NCBI RefSeq assembly: GCF_024807945.1
Contig: NZ_JANUFD010000010.1
Location: 124,001-188,000, forward strand
Direction of reading: 5' to 3'
From: Pseudomonas sp. JUb42
Lineage (GTDB): Bacteria > Pseudomonadota > Gammaproteobacteria > Pseudomonadales > Pseudomonadaceae
DNA: 64,000 bases
The first letter of the stretch is position 1, and every line of letters begins with the position of its first letter. A program made the translations under genes and the position numbers. Below the pieces are notes generated by a model. It was not told where the DNA came from. It saw only the letters and a list, made by a program, of their open reading frames with translations, and made no database searches. Positions 17,510 to 25,680 of the stretch are shown in pieces.

Positions 17510-19150
17510 ATGAATTGGTTAAATCAGGCAAAAATCGCGACAAAACTGCTGATCGCATTCGTCTTGTGTGCAGTCATCACTTTAGTTGTTGGAGCGTTGG
17601 GCAGCCGCGGTATCGCGCGGATTTCCGACAACATGGACGAAGTCTTCGCCAACAATGTTTATTCGGTGACCAAAAGCTCCGAAGCCAAGTCCCGGGCCAT
17701 CTCCCAGAACCGCGACCTGTACCGCGCACTCTCGGCGGCGGCAGAAGATCGTCCTCCGGCCGAAATTGACGCCATCATCAAGACGCTCAAGGAGAACCAG
17801 GCCCTGAGCGAGAAAGCCTTCAAGGAATACCGCACCACCGATCTGGCTGACGACGAACGTGCGGCCGGTGATCAGCTGGAAAAAGACTGGCCGGTTTATC
17901 AACGGCAGATCGATGGGTTTCTGGACAAACTCAAACAGGATGACCTGGGTGGCTCACGGCTGCTGCTCAGCGCCGATGTGGAGAAACTGTTCCAGAGCAT
18001 TCTTGGCCAGTTGAACACCATCGTCGACTCCAATAACCGGCAGATCGACGAAAGCGCCATGCAAGCCAGGCATATCGCCACCTCGGCCAACTGGGTGCTG
18101 TACTCGGGCGTTGCCGTTGCCTTTCTCGCTGCCATCGGCCTGGGCCTATTGATCACGCGCTTGATCAGCCCGCCGATTACCCAGGCCGTCGGTTTTGCCC
18201 AGCGTATTGCCGCTGGCGACCTGACCCAGCAGATCAAATCCGCCAACACCGATGAAACCGGGCAGTTGCTCAATGCGCTGAACGCCATGCAAGGCAGCCT
18301 CAAGGGCACCCTGGCGCAGATCGCCGCAGCGTCGACGCAACTGGCGTCGGCGGCGACCGAACTGAGCACCATCACTCAGGACAGCAGCCACAGCCTCAAC
18401 CAACAGAACGCCGAAATCCAGCAGGCTGCAACCGCAGTGACGGAAATGACCACGGCGGTGGAAGAGGTTGCGCGCAATGCCATCTCGACCTCGGAAGCGT
18501 CCTCCGCCGCCAGTTCTGAATCCGCCACCGGCCGCGATCAAGCCCGCGACGCGGTCACTGCAATCACCAACGTCAACGCCGAAATCAACAAGTCCACAGG
18601 CCTGGTGGAAACCCTGGCCGGGCAGGTTCGCGATATCGGCAAGGTGCTGGAGGTGATTCGCTCGATTGCCGAGCAGACCAACCTGCTGGCCCTCAACGCC
18701 GCCATCGAAGCGGCACGGGCCGGGGAACAGGGTCGCGGCTTTGCCGTGGTCGCCGACGAAGTCCGCGCCCTCGCCGCCCGCACTCAGGCTTCGACCACCG
18801 AAATCGAGAGCATGATCAGCGCCGTACACAGCAGCGCCGACCAGGCCGTCGCCGCCATGGGCAGCAGCCGGACGCTGGCCGCCAATACTCAGGAACTGGC
18901 CAGGGCCACCGGGGAATCCCTGGAACGCATCGCCGCCAGTGTCGCGGGTATCAACGATCGCAACCTGATCATCGCCAGCGCTTCGGAAGAACAGGCTCAG
19001 GTCGCGCGGGAAGTGGACCGCAACCTGATCAATATCCAGGACCTGTCCAACAACACCGCCGAAGGCGCCCGCTCGAGCAATGCCGCCAGTCAGGAACTGT
19101 CGAAACTGGCCAGCTCGTTTGATGTTCTGGTGGCGCGGTTCAAGCTCTAA
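17510..19150 (+). CDS. Methyl-accepting chemotaxis protein (4HB-type sensor)
   Basis: A transmembrane chemoreceptor of 546 residues that signals through CheW/CheA. It has a first membrane segment (LLIAFVLCAVITLVVGALG), a periplasmic helical domain of about 160 residues of 4-helix-bundle type, a second segment (VLYSGVAVAFLAAIGLGLLI), HAMP, and the signalling hairpin with the conserved tip (EQTNLLALNAAIEAARAGE). There is no C-terminal pentapeptide for CheR tethering. I start at 17510 (MNWLNQAKIATKLL), after an AGGGA ribosome site. The ligand is unknown. It is monocistronic, bounded by a REP pair. Confidence 0.92.
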   Translation: MNWLNQAKIATKLLIAFVLCAVITLVVGALGSRGIARISDNMDEVFANNVYSVTKSSEAKSRAISQNRDLYRALSAAAEDRPPAEIDAIIKTLKENQALSEKAFKEYRTTDLADDERAAGDQLEKDWPVYQRQIDGFLDKLKQDDLGGSRLLLSADVEKLFQSILGQLNTIVDSNNRQIDESAMQARHIATSANWVLYSGVAVAFLAAIGLGLLITRLISPPITQAVGFAQRIAAGDLTQQIKSANTDETGQLLNALNAMQGSLKGTLAQIAAASTQLASAATELSTITQDSSHSLNQQNAEIQQAATAVTEMTTAVEEVARNAISTSEASSAASSESATGRDQARDAVTAITNVNAEINKSTGLVETLAGQVRDIGKVLEVIRSIAEQTNLLALNAAIEAARAGEQGRGFAVVADEVRALAARTQASTTEIESMISAVHSSADQAVAAMGSSRTLAANTQELARATGESLERIAASVAGINDRNLIIASASEEQAQVAREVDRNLINIQDLSNNTAEGARSSNAASQELSKLASSFDVLVARFKL

Positions 19151-19176
19151 CGAGCGAACCTCAGGGAAATTGAACA

Positions 19177-19269
19177 TGTGGGAGCGGATTCATCCGCGAA
19201 AAAGGCATTCCGGACGACACACATTTATCGTCTGTACTGGCCTCTTCGCGAATAAATTCGCTCCCACAG
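19177..19269. repeat. Paired REP element, GTGGGAGCG family
   Basis: ATGTGGGAGCGGATTCATCC and an inverted counterpart ending CGCTCCCACA lie between two converging genes. Confidence 0.85.
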
Positions 19270-19313
19270 AGTCTTCATCCCTCACACAGAATCCGCTTCC
19301 ACACCTCGTACTT

Positions 19314-20447
19314 TTATACCCCCGGCATATGCAACATCTCGATCCACAACGCGCCCTTGCCCGACGGTGCTTCGCTGACTCGCTTCAGCGCGCCCTTGTC
19401 ACCGATGGCATAGCTGCCCACTGTGGCGCTCTTCTCCCCGGTCACCAACAACCAGCGACCGTTGGCTGAAAGCGCGATATTGCGCGGCTGTTTTTCCTCG
19501 ACCGGGTAGTTGCCGAGAAAGCTCAACTGGCCGCTGGCCGGCTCGAGATGAAAGGCCGAAACGCTGCTGCTGGTGCGTTCGGTCATGTACAGCAGCGTGC
19601 CGTCGGCGGAAATGCGCAGGTCCGCCGCCCAGATGCGTGGCGTCGGATCATCTTTCAAATCATTGTTGCTGGCGTCGCGCACTTCACCGTGGGCCAGTTT
19701 CAGGCTCGCCGGAATACCGTCGGCCACCGCGACCTGGGTCAGGGCGCCGCTGTCCGGGTCGATGGCAAAACTGGTCACCGTGCCACTCATCTCACCGACC
19801 ACATACAGGTACTTGCCATTGGGCGCGAAGGCCAGGTGGCGGGGGCCGGTCTTGGCGGGGACGCTGACGAACCCTGTACCGATGGGGCTCAGGCTGCCGG
19901 TCTTGGCATCGAGACGGTATTGCAGGACATGATCGGCGCCCAGGTTACCGGCGTAGACGAAGCGGTTGCTCAGGTCCGTGCGGATCGAGTGAGCGTGGGG
20001 GCCGGTCTTGATCGTCTGGATCTGCTCGCTGGGGCGCGTTCCGCCGTCGATGGCCTGGACGCTGAGCAAGTCAGCCCCATAGGACGCACCGAGCAGGAAA
20101 TGTCCGGAACGATCGACAGACAGGTAGGCCAGGCTATCGGCCAGCGGCGCCTTGCTGATGGCCTGCAAGTGTCCGTTTTTCTGATCGATGCTGAAGCCCT
20201 GAACCTGAAACGGCTTGACCCGCTGGGCGGCAAACAACACCTTGCCGTCCGGGCTGATGGCCAGTGGATTGACCTGATCTCCCACCAGCGTCTGCTCGAC
20301 CAGCGTCAGGGCACCGGTGTTTTCATCGAGTTGATACTGAGTAACCAGGCCGTCGCCGGGGCTGGAGATATAGGCAAAGGTGGCCGCGTGAACGTTGACG
20401 GCCAGGGTGCAGGCCATGACTGCCGCGAGAACCAGGGGCTGTTTCAT
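19314..20447 (-). CDS. Exported lactonase family beta-propeller (6-phosphogluconolactonase/YbhE type)
   Basis: A 377-residue protein of the seven-bladed lactonase family that hydrolyses sugar lactones. It begins with a cleavable-looking signal peptide (MKQPLVLAAVMACTLAVNVHA). Repeated blades follow (VNPLAISPDGKVLFAAQR, RHLAFAPNGKYLYVVGE, RNIALSANGRWLLVTGE). It lies 71 bases behind the ExuT-like transporter on the same strand and across a divergent promoter region from uronate dehydrogenase, whose product is an aldarolactone. A role in opening that lactone fits, but the signal peptide puts the protein outside the cytoplasm. An AAGGAT ribosome site supports the start. Confidence 0.8.
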   Translation of the reverse strand: MKQPLVLAAVMACTLAVNVHAATFAYISSPGDGLVTQYQLDENTGALTLVEQTLVGDQVNPLAISPDGKVLFAAQRVKPFQVQGFSIDQKNGHLQAISKAPLADSLAYLSVDRSGHFLLGASYGADLLSVQAIDGGTRPSEQIQTIKTGPHAHSIRTDLSNRFVYAGNLGADHVLQYRLDAKTGSLSPIGTGFVSVPAKTGPRHLAFAPNGKYLYVVGEMSGTVTSFAIDPDSGALTQVAVADGIPASLKLAHGEVRDASNNDLKDDPTPRIWAADLRISADGTLLYMTERTSSSVSAFHLEPASGQLSFLGNYPVEEKQPRNIALSANGRWLLVTGEKSATVGSYAIGDKGALKRVSEAPSGKGALWIEMLHMPGV

Positions 20448-20518
20448 GGTAGATCCTTCTTATTGTGGGAAAAAACCAATGACCGTCCTCATGGCGAAGA
20501 CGGTCAGCGAGAATAGTG

Positions 20519-21817
20519 TCAGACCGCAGCCTCAGGTGAAGTGCCCTTTGGCTCGATGGTCGACGCAGCCGGGCGCGTCGCTTCGCGGGCAACCGTGAGG
20601 ATCACGCAGGCCGCGACGATATCGAAAATCGCCAGTACCACGAACAGCGGACTGTAGCCGATCCTGGTCACCATAATGCCGAACACCAAGGTGAACAGCG
20701 CCGCGCCAAGGAAGCCGAACATCCCGGCCAGGCCCGTGGCGGTGGCCACTTCGTTCTTGCCGAAGGAGTCAGAGGTGATCGAGTACAACGCCCCGGACAA
20801 CATCTGGTGCGCGAAACCACCGGCACAAAGTAAGGCGATCGCCGCATACGGGCTGCTGACCAGGCCGACACAGGCCGGGCCGATCATGCACAGCGAGCCG
20901 GTGAGCATCACCAGTTTGCGCGAGGTGAACAGCGACACCTTCAGATAACGGTGGAAAATCGGGCTGAGGTAACCGCCCAGTACCGAGCCCAGGTCCGCCG
21001 CGAGGAACGGCAGCCAGGCGAACATGGCAATTTCCTTGATATTCATGTGCCGTTCGGTCATCAAGAACAGCGGAATCCAGGCGTTGAACGTCTGCCAGGC
21101 CGGCTCCGAGAGCACTCGCGCCAGACCGACGGCAAAGAAATTGCGCTTGGTGATGGTCTTTTTCCAGTTGGCTTTCTCGGCGACCGCATCGCTGAAATGA
21201 GCTTCCTGGCCTTCGAGGATATAGGCCCGCTCGGCGTCGCTGATGGAGCTTTGATGCGGACGCTTGTACAGCCAGATCCACAGCAGCGTCCACAGCCCGC
21301 CCAGCACGCCGACAACGATAAATGCCAGCTGCCAGCCGCTGTTGAGGATCGACCAGACCACTAGCGGCGGCGCCAGCAATGCACCGAGGGACGAACCAAT
21401 ATTGAACCAGCCGATGGCCACGGAACGCTCCTTGGCCGGGAACCACTCGGTGACCACCTTGACCCCGGCCGGATAGCCCGCCGCCTCGGTAAAACCGAGC
21501 AGGCCGCGCAGAAACGCCAGGCTCTGCCAGCCGGTCGCCAGTGCCGCCGCCGCACACATCGCCGACCAGGCCAGGGCAAAAATCGCCAGGCCCATCTTGG
21601 TGCCGATAGCATCGATCACGTAACCGGCCACCGGCTGCATGAAGGCATAGGCCATCTGCCAGGCAATCACGATATGGGAGTATTGCTCGGTCGAGATATC
21701 AAGCTGGGTCATCATGGTGGGCGCGGCCACCGAGAGCGTGTTGCGCGCCAGGTAATTGATCACCAGGCCGCCGGACAGCAGGCAGACGATCCACCAACGC
21801 ATTCCTTTCACTTTCAT
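20519..21817 (-). CDS. MFS transporter, hexuronate/aldarate type (ExuT-like)
   Basis: A 432-residue transporter of the anion:cation symporter branch of the major facilitators, 12 predicted segments. Motifs: INYLARNTLSVAAPTM in helix 1, GFTEAAGYPAGVKVVTEWF in the middle and the family pattern WFPAKERSVAIGWFNIGSS. These resemble ExuT and glucarate or galactonate carriers. It is the first gene of a likely two-gene operon with the lactonase and faces udh, so uptake of glucuronate, galacturonate or the derived aldarates is the natural guess. A palindromic operator lies 70 bases upstream. Confidence 0.82.
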   Translation of the reverse strand: MKVKGMRWWIVCLLSGGLVINYLARNTLSVAAPTMMTQLDISTEQYSHIVIAWQMAYAFMQPVAGYVIDAIGTKMGLAIFALAWSAMCAAAALATGWQSLAFLRGLLGFTEAAGYPAGVKVVTEWFPAKERSVAIGWFNIGSSLGALLAPPLVVWSILNSGWQLAFIVVGVLGGLWTLLWIWLYKRPHQSSISDAERAYILEGQEAHFSDAVAEKANWKKTITKRNFFAVGLARVLSEPAWQTFNAWIPLFLMTERHMNIKEIAMFAWLPFLAADLGSVLGGYLSPIFHRYLKVSLFTSRKLVMLTGSLCMIGPACVGLVSSPYAAIALLCAGGFAHQMLSGALYSITSDSFGKNEVATATGLAGMFGFLGAALFTLVFGIMVTRIGYSPLFVVLAIFDIVAACVILTVAREATRPAASTIEPKGTSPEAAV

Positions 21818-21885
21818 GTTTCACCCGATTATTTTTTTTGAGAGGTGATGGGTGCGCGGTGACCAGGTTGGTCGAAGCGCAAGTT

Positions 21886-21899
21886 ATACGTCATCGTAT
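21886..21899. promoter_or_regulatory. Palindromic operator in the udh/MFS divergent region
   Basis: ATACG-TCAT-CGTAT is a perfect inverted repeat. It has the same arm-spacer layout as GTACG-TTAT-CGTAC at 59522. The form suits a GntR/FadR-type regulator, which is not encoded nearby. Confidence 0.6.
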
Positions 21900-22094
21900 G
21901 AGATAAAACGAAGCTCGCGAAACATTTTCTTACATTTCCCCGCAGCTCGCAGAATAGGGCCAGGACTAACCTCAAGGCCAGCGTGCTCTAAAGAACAATT
22001 TGTCACCATCCGGTGACAAACCAGCACTCATAAGCCCAGTGTGTTGGCCGAATCTGAGTGATTGACAAGGCCAATCAACAGTCGATTTAATTGA

Positions 22095-22104
22095 GTCGTA
22101 CGAC
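22095..22104. promoter_or_regulatory. Palindrome upstream of udh
   Basis: GTCGTACGAC is a perfect palindrome 34 bases before udh, set in TTGAGTCGTACGACAACC. It shares the CGTAC core with the sites at 21886 and 59522 and may be a second binding site for the same regulator. Confidence 0.45.
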
Positions 22105-22138
22105 AACCAAAAAATAAAAACCCGAGGATTCACCGGCC

Positions 22139-22963
22139 ATGACCACTTCTTCATCCCACACTCCACTCCCCCGCCTGCTGCTGACCGGCGCCGCCGGTGG
22201 CCTTGGCAAGGAATTGCGTCAGCGCCTCAAGCCTTTCTGCGAAGTCCTGCGCCTGTCCGATATCGCCGAAATGGCCCCGGCGGCGGATGCCAGCGAAGAA
22301 GTCCAGGTCTGCGATCTGTCGGATAAACAGGCCGTTGACAAGCTGGTGGCCGGTGTCGATGCCATCGCGCATTTCGGCGGGGTCTCCGTGGAGCGGCCGT
22401 TCGAAGAAGTGCTCGGCGCCAATATCAGCGGGATTTTCCACATTTACGAAGCGGCACGGCGCCACGGCGTCAAGCGCGTGATCTTCGCCAGCTCCAACCA
22501 TGTGATCGGCTTTCACAAGCAGGACGAAGTCCTCGACGCCCATAGCGCCAAGCGCCCGGACAGTTACTACGGCCTGTCCAAGGCTTATGGCGAAGACATG
22601 GCCAGCTTCTATTTCGACCGCTACGGCATCGAGACCGTGAGCATCCGCATCGGCTCGTCCTTCCCCGAAGCACAGAACCGCCGCATGCTCTGCACCTGGC
22701 TGAGCTTTGATGATCTGACGCAACTGATCGAACGCTCGCTGTTCACCCCGAATGTTGGCCACACCATCGTTTATGGCGCTTCGGCGAACAAAGTCACTTG
22801 GTGGGACAACCGCTTCGCCGCACACCTGAATTACCAGCCCAAGGACAGCTCGGAACAATTCCGCGCCAAGGTCGAAGCCCAGCCGATGCCGGCAGCGGAT
22901 GATCCGGCCATGGTTTATCAGGGTGGCGCGTTTGTGGCGTCGGGACCGTTCGAGAGCAACTGA
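22139..22963 (+). CDS. udh: NAD-dependent uronate dehydrogenase
   Basis: Udh oxidises D-glucuronate or D-galacturonate to the aldarolactone with NAD in the cytoplasm. The 274-residue protein is a short-chain/epimerase-type Rossmann enzyme. It shows LLLTGAAGGLGKELRQRL for NAD, the catalytic region VIFASSNHVIGF, the YxxxK in SYYGLSKAYGED, and the Udh-specific stretch VSIRIGSSFPEAQNRRM. It closely resembles the studied P. syringae/P. putida enzymes in remembered sequence. A GAGGA site precedes the ATG. It is divergent from the transporter-lactonase pair, which supplies uptake and lactone opening. Confidence 0.93.
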   Translation: MTTSSSHTPLPRLLLTGAAGGLGKELRQRLKPFCEVLRLSDIAEMAPAADASEEVQVCDLSDKQAVDKLVAGVDAIAHFGGVSVERPFEEVLGANISGIFHIYEAARRHGVKRVIFASSNHVIGFHKQDEVLDAHSAKRPDSYYGLSKAYGEDMASFYFDRYGIETVSIRIGSSFPEAQNRRMLCTWLSFDDLTQLIERSLFTPNVGHTIVYGASANKVTWWDNRFAAHLNYQPKDSSEQFRAKVEAQPMPAADDPAMVYQGGAFVASGPFESN

Positions 22964-22985
22964 CCCCGAACGCCATGCAAGACTT

Positions 22986-23078
22986 TGTGGGAGCGGATTT
23001 ATCCGTGAAGAGGTCGGTACATTCGATGGATTTCTATCGTATTCAATGCCGTCTTCGCGGATGAATCCGCTCCCACAG
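22986..23078. repeat. Paired REP element, GTGGGAGCG family
   Basis: GTGGGAGCGGATTTATCCG and its inverted partner (CGGATGAATCCGCTCCCAC) lie about 40 bases apart between the converging udh and LysE-family genes. Confidence 0.85.
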
Positions 23079-23100
23079 ATTATCCGAACCCGTCTTGGCG

Positions 23101-23724
23101 CTACAAAACCCCGCGCAACGCCAACCCCGCCAAATACAACAACGCCACCCCGCACAACCCGTAACTGACCCGCTGCCAACGATCCGATGCCGACGTGCGC
23201 AGCAGTTCCACCAACCCCGCCGTCACGAAACAACACAGCACCGAAGCCAGCATAAAGCCGCCAAAGAAGGTCAGGGTCTGGGCATGGCTCGGGGTATCTC
23301 CAACGATCCCCGCCAGTGCCGTACCCAGCGCGCCCCAATAGACAATGTTCTTCGGATTGGTCAACGACAACGCCGCCCCCACCGCGAGGGCACTGCGCTC
23401 GCCGCCCACTGCCTCGCTATCCGCCACCGGCAAATGCCAGGCATCGCGCAGACTGCCAATCCCAAGCCAGGCCAGGTACAGCGCACAGGCCAGCCCCAAG
23501 GGCAACTTGAACGCGGGGTATTCAAACAACAGCGCCAGCCCGGTCAGGCCAATCAGCGCCCACAACGCATCCCCCAGCAATGAGCCGACCTGCACGCAGA
23601 GCGCCGGGGCAAAGCCATGCTGCAAGCCACGGCGCAAGGTCTCGGCCAGGATCGCGCCGGGGGACAGGCAGAACACCACGCCGAAGACAAAGGCGCTGAG
23701 GAAAATCGTTAGCATGGGCAACAT
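23101..23724 (-). CDS. LysE family amino-acid exporter
   Basis: A 207-residue inner-membrane exporter of the LysE/RhtB superfamily with about six hydrophobic segments. It has the N-terminal LysE motif (LSPGAILAETLRRGLQHGF) and the central LSLTNPKNIVYWGALG block. It probably exports an amino acid or an analogue. The AraC-type regulator 150 bases upstream on the same strand is the usual partner of such genes. A paralogue, more diverged and AT-richer, lies at 27971. The ATG at 23715 is an alternative start. Confidence 0.85.
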   Translation of the reverse strand: MLPMLTIFLSAFVFGVVFCLSPGAILAETLRRGLQHGFAPALCVQVGSLLGDALWALIGLTGLALLFEYPAFKLPLGLACALYLAWLGIGSLRDAWHLPVADSEAVGGERSALAVGAALSLTNPKNIVYWGALGTALAGIVGDTPSHAQTLTFFGGFMLASVLCCFVTAGLVELLRTSASDRWQRVSYGLCGVALLYLAGLALRGVL

Positions 23725-23754
23725 TCACCGAACAGAAATCAAGACGACAGCCCG

Positions 23755-23840
23755 TTGGAGCCGGGCTTGCCCGCGAAATGGGCGATGCGCTGTATCAGGA
23801 TGGCCGCGTCAAGGCCTTCGCGGGCAAGCCTCGCTCCCGC
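23755..23840. repeat. Paired REP element, GGCTTGCCCGCGAA family
   Basis: GGAGCCGGGCTTGCCCGCGA and an inverted TTCGCGGGCAAGCCTCGCTC unit flank about 40 bases between the AraC and LysE genes. Relatives are at 27615 (half) and 40513. Confidence 0.82.
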
Positions 23841-23872
23841 GGGCTCTGCCTGTCTTGAACCAGATTGCAGCC

Positions 23873-24679
23873 TCAGCCCCTCACCGCCCGCTGAAACGCC
23901 CCCGGCGCCATCCCGTAAGCGGCACGGAAATGCCGGTGAAAATGGCTCTGATCGGCAAAACCCAACTCATGGGCAATGGCCACGGCGGGCAATCCGGCCC
24001 GCAACAGGCCCCGGGCCCGTCGGGTGCGCAGCTGCATCGCCCACTGTCGGGGCGTAAGGCCGGTTTCTTTTTGAAAGGCGCGCAATAACTGGAATTTCGA
24101 TACGCCGAAGGCTGCGCTCAGCGGCTCCAGATCAGGCGTGTCCTGCAAGCACTCGGCCAGCCACTCCTGCACCGACGTCACCAGCCCCTGATCAACCGGT
24201 ACGGCAACCGGCATGCGCGTCCGGTTGAATGCCAACGCATCCGCCAACGCCATCAGCAATTGCTCTTCGGCCCGCTCTCGCAAAAAAGCATCCGCAGAGA
24301 ACGCCCCCTGAATCGCCCCGGCCAATGCCCCAGCCACCTTTGGCGAATGACAAAGCGCCCGCTCGAACTCCACGCCCGGCAACCCCAGATCCGCTGCCAG
24401 TTGTTCCTGACGGACATACAACCCGACATAACTCCACGCCTGCCCCACCTTCGCCCCGCCGCCCTGAATCTGCCCGGGGTTATAGAAGGTGATATCGCCA
24501 CGGCTCGCGTGAAAGGTGCGCCGATCCAGCCAGACATGCTCCTCACCACTGAGATTGACGCCAATCACACACTCGTCATGACTGTGCCGCGCAAACTGCA
24601 TGCCTACGCTTGAGGCACTGCACAGTTCATAGGGCCCGAGCCGGGCTTGACGCAGGGTGTCAGTCATGGCGGATGTCAT
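23873..24679 (-). CDS. AraC family transcriptional regulator
   Basis: A 268-residue regulator with an N-terminal cupin sensor domain (FARHSHDECVIGVNLSGEEH) and a C-terminal double helix-turn-helix (LEPLSAAFGVSKFQLLRAFQ, then AIAHELGFADQSHFHRHF). The signature phrase GMAPGAFQRA ends the domain. The type is common next to LysE exporters, and it probably activates the exporter downstream when the amino acid is present. No clear ribosome site decides between ATG at 24679 and 24667. Confidence 0.88.
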   Translation of the reverse strand: MTSAMTDTLRQARLGPYELCSASSVGMQFARHSHDECVIGVNLSGEEHVWLDRRTFHASRGDITFYNPGQIQGGGAKVGQAWSYVGLYVRQEQLAADLGLPGVEFERALCHSPKVAGALAGAIQGAFSADAFLRERAEEQLLMALADALAFNRTRMPVAVPVDQGLVTSVQEWLAECLQDTPDLEPLSAAFGVSKFQLLRAFQKETGLTPRQWAMQLRTRRARGLLRAGLPAVAIAHELGFADQSHFHRHFRAAYGMAPGAFQRAVRG

Positions 24680-24763
24680 TGGCTGGGTGGTGGCGAAACA
24701 GGCTAGCGCCTGGCGCTGTTTTTGTAACCAGTAAAAACAACGAGGCTTTCCGGATTGGAATGG

Positions 24764-24855
24764 CTAGGAGCCGGCTTGCTGGCAATCGAGTGCGAAGCGC
24801 TCGTAATAGCGTCGCTGACCAACCTGACGCCCGATGCTAGCAAGCCGGCTTCTAA
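24764..24855. repeat. REP-type repeat, inverted relative of 29000-29060
   Basis: CTAGGAGCCGGCTTGCTGGC and an inverted AGCAAGCCGGCTTCTAAGG flank an inner block GTGCGAAGCGCTCGTAA. The same block occurs in reverse orientation near 29008-29024, beyond the other end of the accessory islet. Confidence 0.75.
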
Positions 24856-24870
24856 GGAGATTTATCTCGT

Positions 24871-25089
24871 TTAGTGAATGACCGCCTCCGTCGACAGCCC
24901 TCTCAAAACCTCATCCATCCGCGTCTTGGCCAGCTCGACCAGATGCATGACCGAGAACGCCAGATCGCGGTCCGAGCCTTTGAGCTGATCGCCGGTTTCA
25001 TAGGCTGTAGCGGCGGCGCATTGCAGGATATGAGAGATAGTGTTGAGGGATTGTTCGAGGTTGGCAGGAGGTACAGGTGGATTAGGCAT
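24871..25089 (-). CDS. Small Pseudomonas protein, DUF3077/DUF6124-like
   Basis: A soluble protein of about 72 residues (MPNPPVPPANLEQSLNTISH) of the type seen in many copies in Pseudomonas. The helical C-terminal part (RDLAFSVMHLVELAKTRMDE) resembles DUF3077 or DUF6124 proteins, whose function is unknown. I choose ATG at 25089; a GTG at 25098 would add three residues. Hairpin-forming repeats lie in its upstream region. Family assignment is from memory of the pattern and is tentative. Confidence 0.55.
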   Translation of the reverse strand: MPNPPVPPANLEQSLNTISHILQCAAATAYETGDQLKGSDRDLAFSVMHLVELAKTRMDEVLRGLSTEAVIH

Positions 25090-25146
25090 AGGAAACACTC
25101 TGAGATATTAAAGTGACTGCCATTTACCGCTACTAAACGGGTGGCA

Positions 25147-25211
25147 GCTGTGCGTAGGTTAGTAGACCGGATCTCAGCAACCGGCGCACCCGAAGATGCC
25201 CTACGCACAGC
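25147..25211. repeat. 12-bp perfect inverted repeat and related motifs upstream of the small DUF gene
   Basis: GCTGTGCGTAGG (25147-25158) is exactly complementary to CCTACGCACAGC (25200-25211). Parts recur at 25258-25318 (CTGTGCGTACTGAGA, and GCGACCGGCGCACAT against GCAACCGGCGCACCC). The 25090-25680 gap has no clear gene. Confidence 0.65.
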
Positions 25212-25308
25212 AGCCATAAAACGGACGCGTTAAAACGCCTGAGTTAAGGAAAAACACTGTGCGTACTGAGACAAGGCTACTAAACCCAGCCACTGCTTTT
25301 GCAGCGAC

Positions 25309-25394
25309 CGGCGCACATTAGTAGCCGAAATACTCAGATGCAAGTAGCTGAAATCATCTAGGAAATTTCGTTCAAAAGAAAGAGGCAGATCCTA
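25309..25394. repeat. Imperfect direct repeat, left copy
   Basis: The block from GCGCACATTAGTA to the segment GGAAATTTCGTTCAA and GATCCTAC recurs at 28722-28813 in the same orientation (CGCACATTAGTA, GGAAATATCACTCAA, TATCCTAC). Together they bracket the effector, immunity and second LysE genes. Confidence 0.6.
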
Positions 25395-25587
25395 CTGCGA
25401 CGCAATATTGCTACCCGAACCGTCGGCTTATCGGGTGGTATATATCGCAACAAATTCTTTCGAGAAATTACCTAAAGGTTTTTGGGACCTTTCCTACATA
25501 ACTAATCCTAATTTTCATTTAGCTTCCTTCATATTGCGGCAATCGCTTCCTGGTCATGCCGCAAAAATGCCAATCAGGATAATGATC

Positions 25588-25677
25588 ATGAATACGCCTT
25601 TACACATATCACCTGAGCGCCCGTTAAGAAAAACCGCATCTGTCACCAAACACTTTCAAGCACTAACCGAGGACTGA
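25588..25677 (+). CDS. Possible 29-residue ORF before the effector gene
   Basis: An ATG preceded by AGGATAATG opens a short frame (MNTPLHISPERPLRKTASVT) that ends 3 bases before the effector start. It could be a leader peptide that couples translation, or chance. No family is recognised. Confidence 0.2.
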   Translation: MNTPLHISPERPLRKTASVTKHFQALTED

Positions 25678-25680
25678 ACC

